Source: Cepaea nemoralis
Taxonomy: Eukaryota > Mollusca > Gastropoda > Stylommatophora > Helicidae
Reading direction: 5' to 3'
NCBI GenBank assembly: GCA_014155875.1
Contig: JACEFZ010016147.1
Coordinates: 62,001-126,000 of the forward strand
DNA length: 64,000 nucleotides
The notes under the pieces are model-generated. The model was not told where the DNA came from. It saw only the letters and a list, made by a program, of their open reading frames with translations, and did not search any database. This document shows, in pieces, positions 63,930 through 64,000 of this stretch. Numbering within the stretch: the first letter of the stretch is position 1; every line of letters starts with the position of its first letter. A program made the position numbers and the translations under genes.

Positions 63930-64000
63930 GCTTATTGGCATGGGACAATCATGGGAACATCATGGCACATGATGATGATAAATAAGAAGAAAAACATTTG

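Larger units (their letters stand above)
59040..63985 (+). mobile_element. LINE A copy split by a SINE1 and two LINE D copies
   Basis: Pieces: 59040-59302 (ILLYGSESWNVSEQI, EEMKWFPSH), 59560-59984 (NLLGTVITSDGRWLEEIRT, KKMSFATRKRVE, EAWTMSRQAEKHLMAVE), 63708-63826 (GKYLDGLAMWYGRDKNTEL-like) and 63940-63985 with the GATGAT tail. Confidence 0.8.

Overview
The window looks like nuclear DNA of an invertebrate animal, most likely a lophotrochozoan and possibly a mollusc. The evidence is one spliced gene with GT-AG introns, several non-LTR retrotransposon families, tRNA-derived SINEs, hAT-like MITEs, a Helitron-like element, Penelope-like tips and long GA/CT/TA microsatellites. No bacterial operons, CRISPR arrays or rRNA genes are visible. 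The taxon is an inference from repeat content and is not proven.

One host gene can be supported. It is a DUSP11/PIR-1-type RNA 5'-triphosphatase on the + strand, in ten coding exons from 24821 to 55056. Its parts are a 17-nt first coding exon, a 32-nt microexon, the HCTHGVNR active-site exon at 44586-44646 and a long basic last exon. All exon phases join and the total is 1170 nt (389 codons plus stop).

The rest is mainly mobile DNA. 1-16500: a probable 3' LTR, LINE fragments, SINEs, hAT MITEs, a perfect hairpin element and microsatellites. 16536-24440: one old LINE (called LINE C here) holding at least four separate insertions, including a Helitron-like element and a Penelope-like fragment that itself holds a 4.9-kb I-group LINE. 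This stack ends about 380 bp upstream of the DUSP11 start codon. 24838-54410: introns. Intron 3 carries a second 4.9-kb copy of the same I-group LINE in the opposite orientation. Intron 4 lies between exons 4 and 5, and intron 5 carries LINE E with a 330-bp unclassified insertion, plus a deleted mariner in a LINE D tail. Intron 7 carries LINE B inserted into a 59-bp minisatellite that arose from LINE coding sequence. 55057-64000: degenerate tandem repeats, an inverted repeat, and a LINE A copy split by a SINE and by two LINE D copies.

The most interesting non-gene signal is at the 5' end of both 4.9-kb LINE copies. The first 146 nt can form the nested helices of an HDV-like self-cleaving ribozyme: P1 starts at nucleotide 1, a 3-bp P3 has a 7-nt loop next to P1, a CGAA joining strand is present, and P2 shows a compensatory base-pair change between the copies. 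A second notable signal is a ~148-bp unit identical to the LINE's 3' end. It occurs alone twice, each time with its own target-site duplication and the same 5' boundary. LINE letters A-E and SINE numbers 1-5 are labels used only in this annotation.
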